Notes under the pieces: model-generated | Seen by the model: the letters and a program-made list of their open reading frames with translations, nothing else | Told to the model about the DNA's origin: nothing | The model's database searches: none | Source: Bartonella sp. AU55XJBT | GTDB taxonomy: Bacteria > Pseudomonadota > Alphaproteobacteria > Rhizobiales > Rhizobiaceae | Direction of reading: 5' to 3' | Assembly (NCBI RefSeq): GCF_028618525.1 | Contig: NZ_JAQITC010000005.1 | Coordinates: forward strand, 95,622 to 159,621 | Length of the DNA: 64,000 bases | Translations under genes and position numbers: made by a program | In this document: in pieces, positions 28,893-39,363 of the stretch | Position numbering within the stretch: position 1 is the stretch's first letter | Layout of the letters: every line of letters begins with the position of its first letter

Positions 28893-30290
28893 TTATCCTT
28901 CCTGTGGTGTAGGCCATTTTTTACTTGCGGTAAGAGTGGCAACAAGTTCGGGAAGGTCGGAGAAAGTTTTTTGTTGAAAATTGATCGACTTCATCATTTC
29001 GGTTGTTGTCGTGGGATGAAAAGCTCCCTGAAAGCCGAGTTTTTTTGCTTCATTGATGCGTTGTGCTGAATGTGCAACAGCGCGAGTAGCTCCTGAAAGA
29101 CTGACTTCACCAAAGTATACATAATCCGTTGGCAAAGGGATATTGGCAAGAGAAGAGACCAAAGCAGCGGCTACAGCTAAATCAGCAGCAGGTTCTGATA
29201 TACGATATCCACCTGCCACGTTCAGATAGACATCATGCTGTCCAAAACGAATGCCACAATGGGCTTCTAAAACGGCGAGAATCATAGAAAGACGATTTCC
29301 ATCCCATCCGACAACTGCACGTCTTGGTGTTCCAAGAGAAGAAGGAGCAACAAGCGCTTGAATTTCTACCAATATCGGGCGTGTTCCCTCCATACCCGCA
29401 AAAACAGCTGCCCCTGGCGCTTTTTCATTACGTTCTCCTAAAAACAATTCGGATGGATTTATCACTTCGCGTAATCCTTTATCAGACATTTCAAAAACAC
29501 CAATTTCATCTGTTGGTCCGAAGCGATTTTTTACAGTTCTAAGAATGCGATAATGATGCCCTCCTTCACCCTCAAAATAGAGAACACCATCAACCATGTG
29601 TTCAACAACCCGAGGACCAGCAATTTGCCCATCTTTTGTCACATGCCCCACAAGAACAACAGCGGCTCCTGTTTTTTTGGCAAAGCGGATCATTGCCTGA
29701 GCACCAATACGGACTTGTGTGACAGTGCCGGGGGCTGAATCTGCTGTATCTGACCATAGGGTTTGAATCGAATCGATAATCACCATATCAAGGTTTTTAT
29801 GTTCGCTTAAGGTTGCAAGAATATCTTCAACATTGGTTTCAGCAGCAAGTTTCACTTCTGTATTATGAGCGCCAAGCCTTTGCGCACGCAAACAAATTTG
29901 CGCAATAGCCTCTTCACCTGAGACATAGATAACATGGTGTCCTTTGCGTGATAAAGCAGCTGCTGTTTGTGTAAGCAATGTTGATTTTCCAATACCTGGA
30001 TCACCACCAACAAGGAGTGCTGATCCACGAACGAAGCCCCCACCCGTAACACGATCAAGTTCAGCAATACCTGAATGAATACGTGGAGCATCTTGGATAT
30101 CTCCAGAAAGAGATGTAAGGGTGACGATGCGTCCTTTACGAGCATTCTGCTTAGGACCACTTCCTATGCCGCCATTTATATTTTCTTCAATAAGTGAATT
30201 CCATTCTCCACAGGCGCTACATTTCCCTGCCCAACGAGAATGGATGGTTCCACAATTTTGACAGATAAATTGAACACGAGTGCGTGCCAT
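28893..30290 (-). CDS. radA: DNA repair protein RadA
   Basis: A 465-residue RecA-like protein that promotes branch migration in recombination repair. The N-terminal C4 zinc finger (FICQNCGTIHSRWAGKCSACGEW) is intact. Walker A is GGDPGIGKST, the RadA-specific KNRFG motif is present (TVKNRFGPTDE), and the C-terminal part is the Lon-protease-like domain (AGGYRISEPAADLAVAAAL). It begins only 6 bp after the dnaB stop, so the two are likely co-transcribed. Confidence 0.96.
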   Translation of the reverse strand: MARTRVQFICQNCGTIHSRWAGKCSACGEWNSLIEENINGGIGSGPKQNARKGRIVTLTSLSGDIQDAPRIHSGIAELDRVTGGGFVRGSALLVGGDPGIGKSTLLTQTAAALSRKGHHVIYVSGEEAIAQICLRAQRLGAHNTEVKLAAETNVEDILATLSEHKNLDMVIIDSIQTLWSDTADSAPGTVTQVRIGAQAMIRFAKKTGAAVVLVGHVTKDGQIAGPRVVEHMVDGVLYFEGEGGHHYRILRTVKNRFGPTDEIGVFEMSDKGLREVINPSELFLGERNEKAPGAAVFAGMEGTRPILVEIQALVAPSSLGTPRRAVVGWDGNRLSMILAVLEAHCGIRFGQHDVYLNVAGGYRISEPAADLAVAAALVSSLANIPLPTDYVYFGEVSLSGATRAVAHSAQRINEAKKLGFQGAFHPTTTTEMMKSINFQQKTFSDLPELVATLTASKKWPTPQEG

Positions 30291-30296
30291 GTCAAT

Positions 30297-31787
30297 TTAA
30301 CCAATTTGTTCTGGAAGATAATTGCTATCTGCCAGATCACTAAAGCGTGTGAAATCAGATTGAAAGGCAAGGGACACGATTCCTGTTGGTCCGTGACGTT
30401 GTTTTGCAACAATGACATCAGCTTTCCCCATAATTTTATCCATTTCATCTTGCCATTTTTGATGTTCCAAAGTGCCTAATTTGGGTTCTTCATTTTTGAA
30501 ATAATATTCTTCGCGATAGACAAAAAGGACAATGTCGGCATCTTGCTCGATAGAGCCAGATTCACGTAAGTCGGAGAGTTGTGGACGTTTATCTGTTCTG
30601 TTTTCGACTTGGCGTGAAAGTTGAGAGAGAGCGATAATAGGAACATTTAATTCTTTCGCTAATGCTTTTAGTCCTGTGGTAATTTCTGTAATCTCTTGAA
30701 CACGATTTTCTGATGAACGTTTTGAACTGCTTGTCATGAGCTGGATATAATCAATAAACAAGACATCTAAACCATGTTGTCGCTTGAGACGTCGCGCACG
30801 AGCAGCCAGTTGCGTAATTGATATTCCCCCAGTTTGATCAATATAAAGAGGTGCTTTTTGGAGCTGGTTCACTGCACGAATGATTTTTGAAAATTGTTCA
30901 TCTGAAATGTTTCCCCGTCGAATATCAGAAGAAGAGACTTCTGTTTGTTCAGAAATAATACGTGTTGCAAGCTGCTCTGAGGACATTTCAAGTGAGAAGA
31001 ACCCTACAACGCCACCTTCATTTTCTTGGTTATTGCTATTATGGTTATAAGCATTGGCAATATTAAAGGCAATGTTGGTCGCCAGTGAGGTTTTCCCCAT
31101 ACCAGGGCGTCCAGCAAGGATAATTAAGTCAGATGCTTGTAATCCTCCCATTTTTTCATCAAGTGTTTTAATATGGGTCGCTATCCCCGATAATTGTGAA
31201 GAACGCTGTTTCGCTGCACTTGCCATATCGAGTGCTTTTTTGACAGCCTCATTAAAATTTTCAAATCCGCCTCCATATTTCCCTTTTTCTGCGAGCTCAA
31301 ATAACTGATTTTCAACAGTTTCAATTTGTTGGGTAGGTGTAAGCTCTACAGGAGCATCAAAGGCTGTATTGACAGCTTGAGTTCCAAGGTTAATCAAAGA
31401 ACGACGAATAAAAAGGTCGTAAATAACGCGTCCATAATCTTCAGCGTTAATAATGGTGACTGCCTCTTTGGCTAAGCGAACAACATACTGGTATACAGTA
31501 ATATCTCCAATTTTTTCTTCCATTTGGATATAGTGCTTGATCGTAACCGGATCTACACGTTTTCCAGTTTTAATAAGATGGGATAAAACAGCATAAATCT
31601 CTTGATGCAACGGTTCAAAAAAATGTTCTGGTTTTAGAAAATCAGAAACACGGTCGAGAGAATCATTGTTGATAAAGATGGCACCAAGCAATGCTTGTTC
31701 AGCTTCAATATTATGCGGAAGTTGCCGAAAAGAAGGGGAATCTTCTTTTTTCGAAGAGCTGATATTAACAACGCTAGTTTCTTCCAT
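30297..31787 (-). CDS. dnaB: Replicative DNA helicase
   Basis: A 496-residue hexameric helicase that unwinds DNA at the fork. The N-terminal domain (LPHNIEAEQALLGAIFIN) binds primase, and the C-terminal RecA-like ATPase holds Walker A in LAGRPGMGKTSLA and Walker B in DVLFIDYIQLM. No intein is present. Rhizobiales relatives often carry an alanine racemase gene between dnaB and radA; here only 6 bp separate them. Confidence 0.97.
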   Translation of the reverse strand: MEETSVVNISSSKKEDSPSFRQLPHNIEAEQALLGAIFINNDSLDRVSDFLKPEHFFEPLHQEIYAVLSHLIKTGKRVDPVTIKHYIQMEEKIGDITVYQYVVRLAKEAVTIINAEDYGRVIYDLFIRRSLINLGTQAVNTAFDAPVELTPTQQIETVENQLFELAEKGKYGGGFENFNEAVKKALDMASAAKQRSSQLSGIATHIKTLDEKMGGLQASDLIILAGRPGMGKTSLATNIAFNIANAYNHNSNNQENEGGVVGFFSLEMSSEQLATRIISEQTEVSSSDIRRGNISDEQFSKIIRAVNQLQKAPLYIDQTGGISITQLAARARRLKRQHGLDVLFIDYIQLMTSSSKRSSENRVQEITEITTGLKALAKELNVPIIALSQLSRQVENRTDKRPQLSDLRESGSIEQDADIVLFVYREEYYFKNEEPKLGTLEHQKWQDEMDKIMGKADVIVAKQRHGPTGIVSLAFQSDFTRFSDLADSNYLPEQIG

Positions 31788-32380
31788 AAACTTTTCCCAC
31801 TAAAATTCCAAGTCTAGCTACTTTAGGCGATGAATTTAAAATCGTACATTAAAAGAATAGAGCTACAAAGCTTCATTTTAAGTTAAAATCATATAATTTT
31901 TAAAACTCTCTTCTAATGGTTCATTTATCATTCGTGTATTATTAATATAGCATCTATTTCATATGTTTTATTTTTATAATATGTGATTTTCAGTGGCAGT
32001 TTCAGCACTCTAAATTGAAATATTTTGAAATTATGTGATTTTAAAATTCTAATACTAGTCTAAGTGGAATGACTTCTTTATAATTGAAATCATTGTAGAT
32101 CACGTGAGGATATCATTAACTTACCGCTCATGCAAAATTCACTCTTAAGGATAGAGCTTTAAATTATTTTTGCTTTTATGCTGGAAAAACAAAAGCATTT
32201 CTCCTTGTTGATGTTATCATTTCTGATATGGAATGTGCTTATATAATATACTTCTTATCCTTCATAAAAATTAGTTCTTTACATACGATAGCCATAAAAT
32301 ACTCAGTTTTAAAGCATGAGTATTTTATGACCAATATTTAAATGGAATAAAAGATATAAAACAGAAAGCAAAAGGAGCAA
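31788..32380. other. Long AT-rich spacer between dnaB and rplI
   Basis: A 593-bp spacer on a minus-strand run. It should contain the dnaB promoter and the end of the rplI transcript. No frame, tRNA or dispersed element copy was seen. Besides the strong hairpin listed at 32293-32329, only a weak TGCTTTT/AAAAGCA inverted repeat (32171-32197) stands out. Confidence 0.5.
32293..32329 (-). terminator. Hairpin downstream of rplI
   Basis: Perfect 13-bp arms CATAAAATACTCA and TGAGTATTTTATG enclose an 11-base loop, 52 bp past the rplI stop. No T tract follows on the minus strand, so it may stop transcription weakly or stabilise the mRNA 3' end. Confidence 0.5.
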
Positions 32381-32977
32381 TTAAGCTTCTTGATGAGGAC
32401 TGTTTATATCGTTTTCATTAATTTCTTCTGCCAACAATTCTTCCTGACTTTCTTCTAATATTTCTTCTTGAATATCATATATTTCTTTAGCAGAAGTAAG
32501 AGTTTCACCTTCTGCTTGGCGTTGTGCTTCACTGGTAGAGCGTGCAACATTAATAACCACAGAAATTTGAACTTCAGGATGGAGGCTAAGAGTAATTGTA
32601 TGAAGACCGATCATTTTTATTGGATGATTAAGTTCAATTTGATTTCGCCCAATAGAGAATCCTTCATTTGTTATGATTTCAGCAATATCACGTGTTGAAA
32701 CAGATCCATAAAGTTGTCCTGTTTCACCAGCAGAACGAACAGCAATAAATGATTGACCATCAAGTTTTTCAGCAATTTTTTGTGCTTCGCTTTTGCGTTC
32801 AAGATTACGTGCTTCAAGTTGTGCACGTTGTATCTCAAAATGTTTCTTATTCGCTTCATTTGCGCGTAAAGCTTTACCTTGAGGTAAGAGAAAATTACGT
32901 GCATAACCATCTTTAACTGAGACAATATCACCCATCTGACCAAGACGAGGAATGCGCTCAAGTAAAATAATATCCAT
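32381..32977 (-). CDS. rplI: 50S ribosomal protein L9
   Basis: A 198-residue L9. The N-terminal RNA-binding domain [36 protein letters not shown] is canonical, followed by the long connecting helix and the C-terminal domain. It is longer than the 150-residue E. coli form because of an acidic, Glu-rich tail (about residues 155-198), a common alphaproteobacterial feature. It closes the rpsF-rpsR-DUF2232-rplI run. Confidence 0.96.
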   Translation of the reverse strand: MDIILLERIPRLGQMGDIVSVKDGYARNFLLPQGKALRANEANKKHFEIQRAQLEARNLERKSEAQKIAEKLDGQSFIAVRSAGETGQLYGSVSTRDIAEIITNEGFSIGRNQIELNHPIKMIGLHTITLSLHPEVQISVVINVARSTSEAQRQAEGETLTSAKEIYDIQEEILEESQEELLAEEINENDINSPHQEA

Positions 32978-33002
32978 AGTTTTTCCTTTCGAACAAATAA
33001 AT

Positions 33003-33983
33003 TTAGGGAAGTTTTTTGCGTGATTGAAAATTGTACTGAATAGCAGCCCAAATACCCATCAAAAGCATCATGAAAGAAATAGGTGGGAAAAAAACAACAG
33101 TTAAAATAGCAATATAAACAAAAGAAAGTATAATAATCCGACCGTTGACCCCTTCTGTAATATTATGAAGATAGGCTAGACCACTAATTGCTATGATGAC
33201 AGTATAGGCAGAGCTGAAGACACGTGTCCCCAAATGAAGAGAATCGCTCAATTCAATCATTGAGGCGATGGAAACAAGGATAAAAATAACAATGCCAGAA
33301 ATTGGAAGGCGAAGAGTTTTACTCCAATCATCCCGAGGTCTTTTCAGCCATTTCATATATTGGGCTGTTATCATTGAAAAATAAAGATTACCAATGAGAA
33401 AAATCAAACTATAAACGGTTAGAGCGATAGCTGCTAAAGTTGCAGCATGCGCCATTAAAAACTCACTAACATTAAGTATATCAGCTTCTTTTAATGACTG
33501 CACTTGTTGTAAAGTTTGTACTATGTTTGCAGCGATTTTTTTTGCAATGAGAGGGGTGCTTGGACGGGTTTTTATATAGAGTCCAATGAAGGTGACTATG
33601 AGAGCAATAAAGTTGGTTAAATGAAAAATAACAGACGATAATGGGTACCATATCAATGTGTTTTCTTTTTGCGCTGGTCGTGCCAGTCCAAGAAGCCAAG
33701 AGGCATAAACAGCTGGAAGAAAAGATAACAGCATAAGCCCAAGAGCAATATAAATATCCGTAGCTATGACAAGAATAACAGTCGCACTTATTAAGGCAAC
33801 GAAGCTAGCAAATGTTCCTTGACCGAACGCAACAATAAAAATTGGCAATGAAATAAAACAGCCAAGAAGAAGAGAAAAAGAGGGAATGATATTGGCAAAA
33901 CTGATGATTGCCATTCCTATCACAACAGCAAACAATCCCGCCAAAACACCAGTTAATATCTCATCAGTACGATTTTTTTTCAT
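33003..33983 (-). CDS. DUF2232 polytopic membrane protein
   Basis: A 326-residue protein with about eight hydrophobic segments, spread over nearly its full length, and a short basic C-terminus (FQSRKKLP). DUF2232 proteins sit between rpsR and rplI in many alphaproteobacteria, and this one is in that place. Function is unknown. The rplI start lies 25 bp downstream, so the gene belongs to the ribosomal operon by position. Confidence 0.82.
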   Translation of the reverse strand: MKKNRTDEILTGVLAGLFAVVIGMAIISFANIIPSFSLLLGCFISLPIFIVAFGQGTFASFVALISATVILVIATDIYIALGLMLLSFLPAVYASWLLGLARPAQKENTLIWYPLSSVIFHLTNFIALIVTFIGLYIKTRPSTPLIAKKIAANIVQTLQQVQSLKEADILNVSEFLMAHAATLAAIALTVYSLIFLIGNLYFSMITAQYMKWLKRPRDDWSKTLRLPISGIVIFILVSIASMIELSDSLHLGTRVFSSAYTVIIAISGLAYLHNITEGVNGRIIILSFVYIAILTVVFFPPISFMMLLMGIWAAIQYNFQSRKKLP

Positions 33984-34132
33984 TTATTGCTGTCCTGCTT
34001 TCTGCAGTTAGAGGCATATCAATACCCCAACTTTTATATTTAAGCTTAAGATAGGATCCGATAAGCTATTTTTCTAAACCATACAAGAAAAGCAACTGAA
34101 GAGTTTCTTCAGTTGCAAAGTATCTTGATCGT

Positions 34133-34384
34133 TTACTTTATAACGTACGGAAGTAAGCCTAAAAAGCGAGCGCGTTTGATAGCATTAGCTAATTCACGCT
34201 GTTTTTTTTGACTAACAGCTGTAATTCGTGAAGGAACAATTTTTCCACGTTCAGAAATATAACGTTGTAACAATTTGATATCTTTATAATCAATTTTAGG
34301 CGCATTAGCCCCTGAAAAAGGACACGTTTTACGACGACGATGAAAAGGGCGACGTGCAGAGTTTTGATTTGTATCAGTCATCAT
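34133..34384 (-). CDS. rpsR: 30S ribosomal protein S18
   Basis: An 83-residue S18. [64 protein letters not shown] is an almost textbook core. It pairs with S6 in the 30S platform. The start overlaps the rpsF stop by 4 bp (ATGA), allowing coupled translation and equal amounts of the two partners. Confidence 0.97.
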   Translation of the reverse strand: MMTDTNQNSARRPFHRRRKTCPFSGANAPKIDYKDIKLLQRYISERGKIVPSRITAVSQKKQRELANAIKRARFLGLLPYVIK

Positions 34385-34788
34385 TCTACCCCTTCTATAA
34401 TGTTGTCACGTTGGCGACGTGGGGAACGAGAGCGTTCTTCATCCTGACCAATGTGCGTATTGCGATCAAGGTGTGAAAGCATCGCAGATTTTTCTTTTTC
34501 GTGTTTTTCTACACGAATGGTCATGTAGCGCAAAATATCTTCATTGATTCGCATCTGTCGCTCCATTTCAGCAATTGCTACAGCGGGTGCATCAATATTA
34601 ACCAAGACATAATAAGCCTTACGGTTTTTACGAATACGATAAGCAAGAGGACGAAGTCCCCAATTTTCTACACGCCCAACTTTTCCACCGTGCGTTTCAA
34701 TGACGCCTTTGTAAAGGCTCAAAAGTTCATCAACTTGCTGCGGTGCAATATCTTGTCGGGCAAGGAACATATGTTCATAAAGAGCCAT
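34381..34788 (-). CDS. rpsF: 30S ribosomal protein S6
   Basis: A 135-residue S6 starting [23 protein letters not shown]. The frame opens at 34806, but AAAGG 7 bp before the ATG at 34788 gives the conserved start. [25 protein letters not shown] is the core, and the C-terminal tail (about 105-135) is charged with an SRSPRRQRD stretch, longer than in E. coli. It is first gene of the S6-S18-DUF2232-L9 run. Confidence 0.96.
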   Translation of the reverse strand: MALYEHMFLARQDIAPQQVDELLSLYKGVIETHGGKVGRVENWGLRPLAYRIRKNRKAYYVLVNIDAPAVAIAEMERQMRINEDILRYMTIRVEKHEKEKSAMLSHLDRNTHIGQDEERSRSPRRQRDNIIEGVE

Positions 34789-35133
34789 TGTTTTGCCTTT
34801 CTTCAATTAAATTTTACCGGTTTCAGCGCAAAGCCTCTGCGACTTGTCTTTTTGGAAAATCCAAAGAAGAAAGGACGCGTTTACAATTTGAGACATCTCA
34901 GAGCGGAGACACGGGAGGCCGGAAACATTGTATTTCCTACTGATATTTTACAGCCCTCCGTTCAACCTCCAGCTAAATGCCGATAATGAACATCTCATAT
35001 CTACAGGTTATCTTTTAAAATAGCAAGTTTATACACATAAAAAAATAGATTTATTAAATCTTGATATATTTTCAATATATTTCCCTCTTCTATAAAGAGG
35101 TAATATTGTAACATAGAGATAAAGGAGAGAAAA
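34789..35133. promoter_or_regulatory. rpsF leader and divergent promoter region
   Basis: A 345-bp divergent spacer. Around 34835-34925 it is clearly richer in G+C than its surroundings, with several short inverted repeats such as GAGACATCTC near 34890. Bacterial rpsF leaders often bind the S6:S18 complex for feedback control, so an RNA structure here is plausible. I could not draw the known CCG-containing stem with confidence. Confidence 0.3.
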
Positions 35134-35721
35134 ATGGACTTTTTAAACCAGATTGATGTTACGCTCTTTAAGATGTTTGTTGGCGGACATCAGTCTTGGT
35201 CAATTTTAGTTTTGTTGAGTATTTTTTGTGCGAAGTTTTTAATTTACATGATTCCTATTCATCTTTGTGTATTATGGTTTTGTGGTGGGGAAAAGGAACG
35301 ATGTGTTGTGCTAAGCATTTGTATAAGTATTGGCATAGTTCTTTTGATAGGTTATCTTATCTCTCTCATTTATTTTCATCCACGCCCATTCGTTGCAGGG
35401 TTGACGATACCGCTGATTAAACATCGTGCAACAGCTTCTTTCCCTAGTAATCATGCCTTGACCATTGCAGCTTATACAGCAAGCTTTTATTTTTACCGAT
35501 ACAAAGGTACTTTTAAATTTGCTGTGGTGTTTTTATGCTTGATCTGTTGGGCACGCATCTTTGTGGGGGTACATTATCCCTTTGATATTTTAGCGGGTAC
35601 AATTTTAGGAAGTCTCACAAGTCTGGGGGTTATTCAGTTTATAGCTCCATATTTTCCTAAATTTTTATATCAAATTCCACCTTTAAAATATAATTTGAAG
35701 AGAGATATTCATTCTAAATAA
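35134..35721 (+). CDS. PAP2-family phosphatase (undecaprenyl-diphosphatase type)
   Basis: A 195-residue membrane phosphatase with five to six hydrophobic segments. The three PAP2 motifs are visible: FHPRPF, then SFPSNHALT, and RIFVGVHYPFD. The layout matches BcrC-like enzymes that recycle undecaprenyl pyrophosphate for cell-wall synthesis, though lipid A or phospholipid phosphates are also possible substrates. AAAGGAG precedes the ATG. It stands alone before the fatty-acid synthesis genes. Confidence 0.85.
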   Translation: MDFLNQIDVTLFKMFVGGHQSWSILVLLSIFCAKFLIYMIPIHLCVLWFCGGEKERCVVLSICISIGIVLLIGYLISLIYFHPRPFVAGLTIPLIKHRATASFPSNHALTIAAYTASFYFYRYKGTFKFAVVFLCLICWARIFVGVHYPFDILAGTILGSLTSLGVIQFIAPYFPKFLYQIPPLKYNLKRDIHSK

Positions 35722-35799
35722 AGCACTTTATCTTGACTTTTTGCGGATGAATAAGGTCAAAAGAAAATAATTTAATGGCACAATTTTAGGAGTCGATGA

Positions 35800-36744
35800 A
35801 TGGGTGCAGCTTTTATTTTTCCAGGGCAAGGGAGTCAACTTGTTGGGATGGGGAAAGCGCTTGCAGAGCAATTTTGTGCAGCGCGAATGGTTTTTGAGGA
35901 AGTTGATGAAGCTTTGGGTGAGAAATTATCAGAGATCATTTTTGAAGGACCAACAGATGTTTTAACGCTAACAGCCAATGCACAACCAGCATTAATGGCT
36001 GTATCCATGGCTGTCATTCGTGTGATGGAACATTTAGGACTTCGTATAGAAGCAAAGGTAAAGTTTGTTGCTGGTCATTCTTTAGGCGAATATTCAGCTC
36101 TTTGTGCTGCTGGTACATTCAGTCTTACAGATACGGCAAGGCTTTTGCGCATTCGTGGCGATGCCATGCAGGCTGCTGTTCCAGTTGGTGAAGGCGCTAT
36201 GGCAGCACTTATCGGTTTAGAAGAGCACGTTGTGGAAGAAATTTGCGAAACTGTTTCTGGAGAAGGACTATGCCAGATTGCCAATGATAATGGTGGTGGG
36301 CAAATTGTTATTTCAGGTGAAGCAAAAGCCATTGATACAGCGGTAGAGATTGCATCAACAAAAGGTGCAAAACGTGCGCTTCTTCTTCCGGTTTCTGCAC
36401 CTTTTCATTCGTCTTTAATGCAGCCTGCTGCGAATGCCATGAAGCAAGCACTTTTGACTGTTAACAAAGCGGCCCCTATTATTCCTTTGATTGCTAACGT
36501 TTCTGTTGCACCAGAAAGCGATCCTGAGCGTATTGCTACTCTTCTTGTTCAACAAGTGACTGGGAGGGTGCGGTGGCGTGAAACAATAGAATGGATCGGT
36601 GCTAATGGGGTTGATACGCTTTTTGAAGTTGGTTCTGGAAAAGTATTAACAGGTTTAACGCGCCGTATTAACAAGGATATAAAGGGGGTAACAATTGGAA
36701 CAGTTGATGAAATAGAATCAGCGCTAGGGATGCTTGGCGTTTAA
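35800..36744 (+). CDS. fabD: Malonyl-CoA-acyl carrier protein transacylase
   Basis: A 314-residue enzyme loading malonyl groups onto AcpP. FIFPGQGSQLVGMG opens the fold and GHSLGEYSA carries the nucleophile Ser94; the histidine partner is in SAPFHSSLM. AGGAG lies 7 bp before the start. It heads the fabD-fabG-acpP-fabF cluster for type II fatty-acid elongation. Confidence 0.96.
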   Translation: MGAAFIFPGQGSQLVGMGKALAEQFCAARMVFEEVDEALGEKLSEIIFEGPTDVLTLTANAQPALMAVSMAVIRVMEHLGLRIEAKVKFVAGHSLGEYSALCAAGTFSLTDTARLLRIRGDAMQAAVPVGEGAMAALIGLEEHVVEEICETVSGEGLCQIANDNGGGQIVISGEAKAIDTAVEIASTKGAKRALLLPVSAPFHSSLMQPAANAMKQALLTVNKAAPIIPLIANVSVAPESDPERIATLLVQQVTGRVRWRETIEWIGANGVDTLFEVGSGKVLTGLTRRINKDIKGVTIGTVDEIESALGMLGV

Positions 36745-36763
36745 TCTATAAGGAGTTAAAAAA

Positions 36764-37501
36764 ATGTTTAGATTAACAGGACGTAAAGCTCTTGTAACGG
36801 GGGCATCAGGAGGAATTGGTGAGGCAATTGCACGTTGTTTCCATGCACAAGGCGCCATTGTTGGGCTTCATGGAACACGTGAAGACAAGCTTAAAGAAGT
36901 GGCAGCAGAATTAGGACAGAATGTTTTTGTGTTTCCCGCTAATCTTTCTGAACGTCAATCGATTAAACAATTGGCTGAAGTTGCAGAAAAAGAAATGGAC
37001 GGTGTTGATATTTTGGTCAACAATGCGGGAATCACCAGGGATGGTCTTTTTGTGCGTATGCAAGATAAAGACTGGGATGAAGTTTTAGAAGTTAACCTAA
37101 CAGCTGCTTCTCTTTTGACGCGTGAATTAACACATTCTATGATGCGTCGTCGTTATGGAAGGATTATTAATATCACATCAGTTGTTGGTGTTGTGGGAAA
37201 TCCTGGACAAACGAATTATTGTGCTGCAAAAGCAGGCTTGATAGGTTTTTCTAAAGCATTGGCACAAGAAATTGCTTCGCGAAACATTACTGTCAATTGT
37301 ATTGCTCCAGGATTTATTAAATCTGCAATGACAGATAAGCTTAATGAAAAGCAAAAAGAAGCTATTATGGCTGCGATTCCAATGAAGCGTATGGGGAGTG
37401 GGCAAGAAATAGCCACTGCTGCTGTTTATCTAGCGAGCGATGAAGCCGCCTATATGACAGGTCAAACACTCCATATTAATGGTGGAATGGCAATGATTTA
37501 A
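36764..37501 (+). CDS. fabG: 3-oxoacyl-[acyl-carrier-protein] reductase
   Basis: A 245-residue SDR reducing beta-ketoacyl-ACP with NADPH. VTGASGGIGEAIA is the cofactor motif; Ser139, Tyr152 and Lys156 form the catalytic set in NITSV and NYCAAKAG. AYMTGQTLHINGGMAMI is the typical FabG C-terminus. AAGGAG precedes the ATG 19 bp after fabD. Confidence 0.97.
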   Translation: MFRLTGRKALVTGASGGIGEAIARCFHAQGAIVGLHGTREDKLKEVAAELGQNVFVFPANLSERQSIKQLAEVAEKEMDGVDILVNNAGITRDGLFVRMQDKDWDEVLEVNLTAASLLTRELTHSMMRRRYGRIINITSVVGVVGNPGQTNYCAAKAGLIGFSKALAQEIASRNITVNCIAPGFIKSAMTDKLNEKQKEAIMAAIPMKRMGSGQEIATAAVYLASDEAAYMTGQTLHINGGMAMI

Positions 37502-37762
37502 GTATTTTCTTGTATTCCACATTGATTTATAAGCTGTATTATTTTAGATAGTAACGATTAAAATGAAAAGATGCGCTATTTCTTTAACTTGATCGTTGAT
37601 CAATTGATGTCAGAATGTCAGATTGGTTCATTTTATAGGGGATATCCACAGGATGTTTTAAATCATTGCTAAAATCTTTTAAAGGAATGCATCTATTGCT
37701 TGATTAGATGAGCCGATATAGTTAACCAAATTATAGGAAAATATAAATTCGAGGATTTCGAT

Positions 37763-37999
37763 ATGAGTGATACAGTAGAGCGCGTTAAAAAAATTATTGT
37801 GGAACATCTTGGGGTTAATGCTGATAAAGTCGTGGAAAATGCGAGCTTTATCGACGATCTAGGGGCTGATAGCCTTGATACCGTTGAACTCGTTATGGCT
37901 TTTGAAGAAGAATTTGGTGTAGAAATTCCAGATGAAGCTGCTGAAACGATTTTCACAGTTGGTGATGCGGTAAAGTTCATTGATAAAGCTTCTGCATAA
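37763..37999 (+). CDS. acpP: Acyl carrier protein
   Basis: A 78-residue acidic ACP. Ser37 in [11 protein letters not shown] is the phosphopantetheine site filled by AcpS (encoded near 10 kb). GAGG stands before the ATG. The 261-bp spacer after fabG suggests acpP has its own promoter, as is common for this highly expressed gene. Confidence 0.98.
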   Translation: MSDTVERVKKIIVEHLGVNADKVVENASFIDDLGADSLDTVELVMAFEEEFGVEIPDEAAETIFTVGDAVKFIDKASA

Positions 38000-38100
38000 T
38001 TAGCAAAGGGCAAAGGCACTCATTGCTTTTGCCTGTATTCTTCTGAGTTCTTTTGAAAAGAGAGCTTTGAGAGCTAAAGTTTAGTTCAAGGTTAGAAGTT

Positions 38101-39363
38101 ATGAGACGTGTTGTTGTTACTGGTTTAGGATTGGTATCTCCATTGGCTGGTAATATTGAATATAGTTGGAAACGGCTTCTTGAAGGGAGAAGTGGTGTTC
38201 GGCGTATTACTGAATTTGATGTGTCCGATTTGCCATGCCAGATTGCAGCGCGTATCCCTGTAGGGGATGGAACAGAGGGCACTTATAATGCTGATTTGTA
38301 TATGGAACCTAAAGAGCAACGGAAGGTTGATGCATTTATTGTTTATGCAATGGCTGCTGCTAACCAAGCACTTACAGATGCTGAATGGTTTCCTAAGAAT
38401 GATGAAGATCAGATTTGTACAGGGGTATTAATTGGTTCGGGGATTGGGGGGATTGAGGGCATTGTTGAAGCTGGTTATACGCTTCGTGATAAAGGTCCGC
38501 GTCGTGTTTCTCCTTTTTTTATTCCAGGTCGTTTGATTAATCTTGCTTCTGGTTATGTGTCCATTCAATATGGTTTACGGGGGCCTAATCATTCGGTTGT
38601 GACGGCTTGTTCGACAGGAGCCCATGCGATCGGTGATGCGACACGTTTGATTATGTTCGGTGATGCAGATGTTATGGTGGCAGGGGGGGCCGAATCTCCG
38701 ATAAATCGGATATCTCTCGCGGGCTTTTCTGCTTGTAGAGCTCTTTCTACTTGTCGCAATGATGATCCTGAACGGGCCTCACGTCCTTATGATGCTGATC
38801 GTGATGGTTTTGTGATGGGGGAGGGAGCGGCGGTTGTTGTTTTAGAAGAACTGGAACATGCTAAAAAACGAGGAGCACGTATTTATGCTGAGGTTATCGG
38901 CTATGGTTTATCGGGTGATGCTTACCACATTACAGCTCCTTCAGAAAGTGGTGAAGGGGCTCAGCGTAGTATGATGGCCGCTCTTAAGCGCGCACAAGTG
39001 AATGTGAGTGAACTTGATTATATTAATGCTCATGGTACATCAACGATGGCTGATTCCATAGAGCTAGCAGCTGTTGAGCGTGTTTTAGGGAATTATGCAC
39101 CACAAGTTTCTATGTCATCAACCAAATCCTCTATCGGGCATTTACTTGGTGCAGCCGGTGCTGCTGAGGCTATTTTTTGTATTTTAGCTATACGGGATAA
39201 CATAGCGCCAGCGACACTTAATCTTGACAACCCATCGATTGAAACGAAAATTGATCTTGTCCCGCACAAACCACGTGAACGAAAGATTGATACGATTCTT
39301 TCCAATTCTTTTGGATTTGGTGGGACAAATGCATCGTTGGTGATGCAGCGTTTTAGGGGATAA
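38101..39363 (+). CDS. fabF: 3-oxoacyl-[acyl-carrier-protein] synthase II
   Basis: A 420-residue condensing enzyme. The active-site Cys170 is in VVTACSTGAH; the histidines are in NAHGTSTMADS and KSSIGHLLGAAGAAE; SNSFGFGGTNASLV closes the fold. It extends acyl-ACP chains and helps set unsaturated fatty-acid content. It follows acpP by 101 bp and precedes mltG, a common alphaproteobacterial order. Confidence 0.97.
   Translation: MRRVVVTGLGLVSPLAGNIEYSWKRLLEGRSGVRRITEFDVSDLPCQIAARIPVGDGTEGTYNADLYMEPKEQRKVDAFIVYAMAAANQALTDAEWFPKNDEDQICTGVLIGSGIGGIEGIVEAGYTLRDKGPRRVSPFFIPGRLINLASGYVSIQYGLRGPNHSVVTACSTGAHAIGDATRLIMFGDADVMVAGGAESPINRISLAGFSACRALSTCRNDDPERASRPYDADRDGFVMGEGAAVVVLEELEHAKKRGARIYAEVIGYGLSGDAYHITAPSESGEGAQRSMMAALKRAQVNVSELDYINAHGTSTMADSIELAAVERVLGNYAPQVSMSSTKSSIGHLLGAAGAAEAIFCILAIRDNIAPATLNLDNPSIETKIDLVPHKPRERKIDTILSNSFGFGGTNASLVMQRFRG

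Noticed and set aside
34501..34986. Plus-strand frame of 161 codons across rpsF and its leader
   Set aside because: Antisense to rpsF over most of its length, with no family features; the conserved S6 reading explains the open frame.
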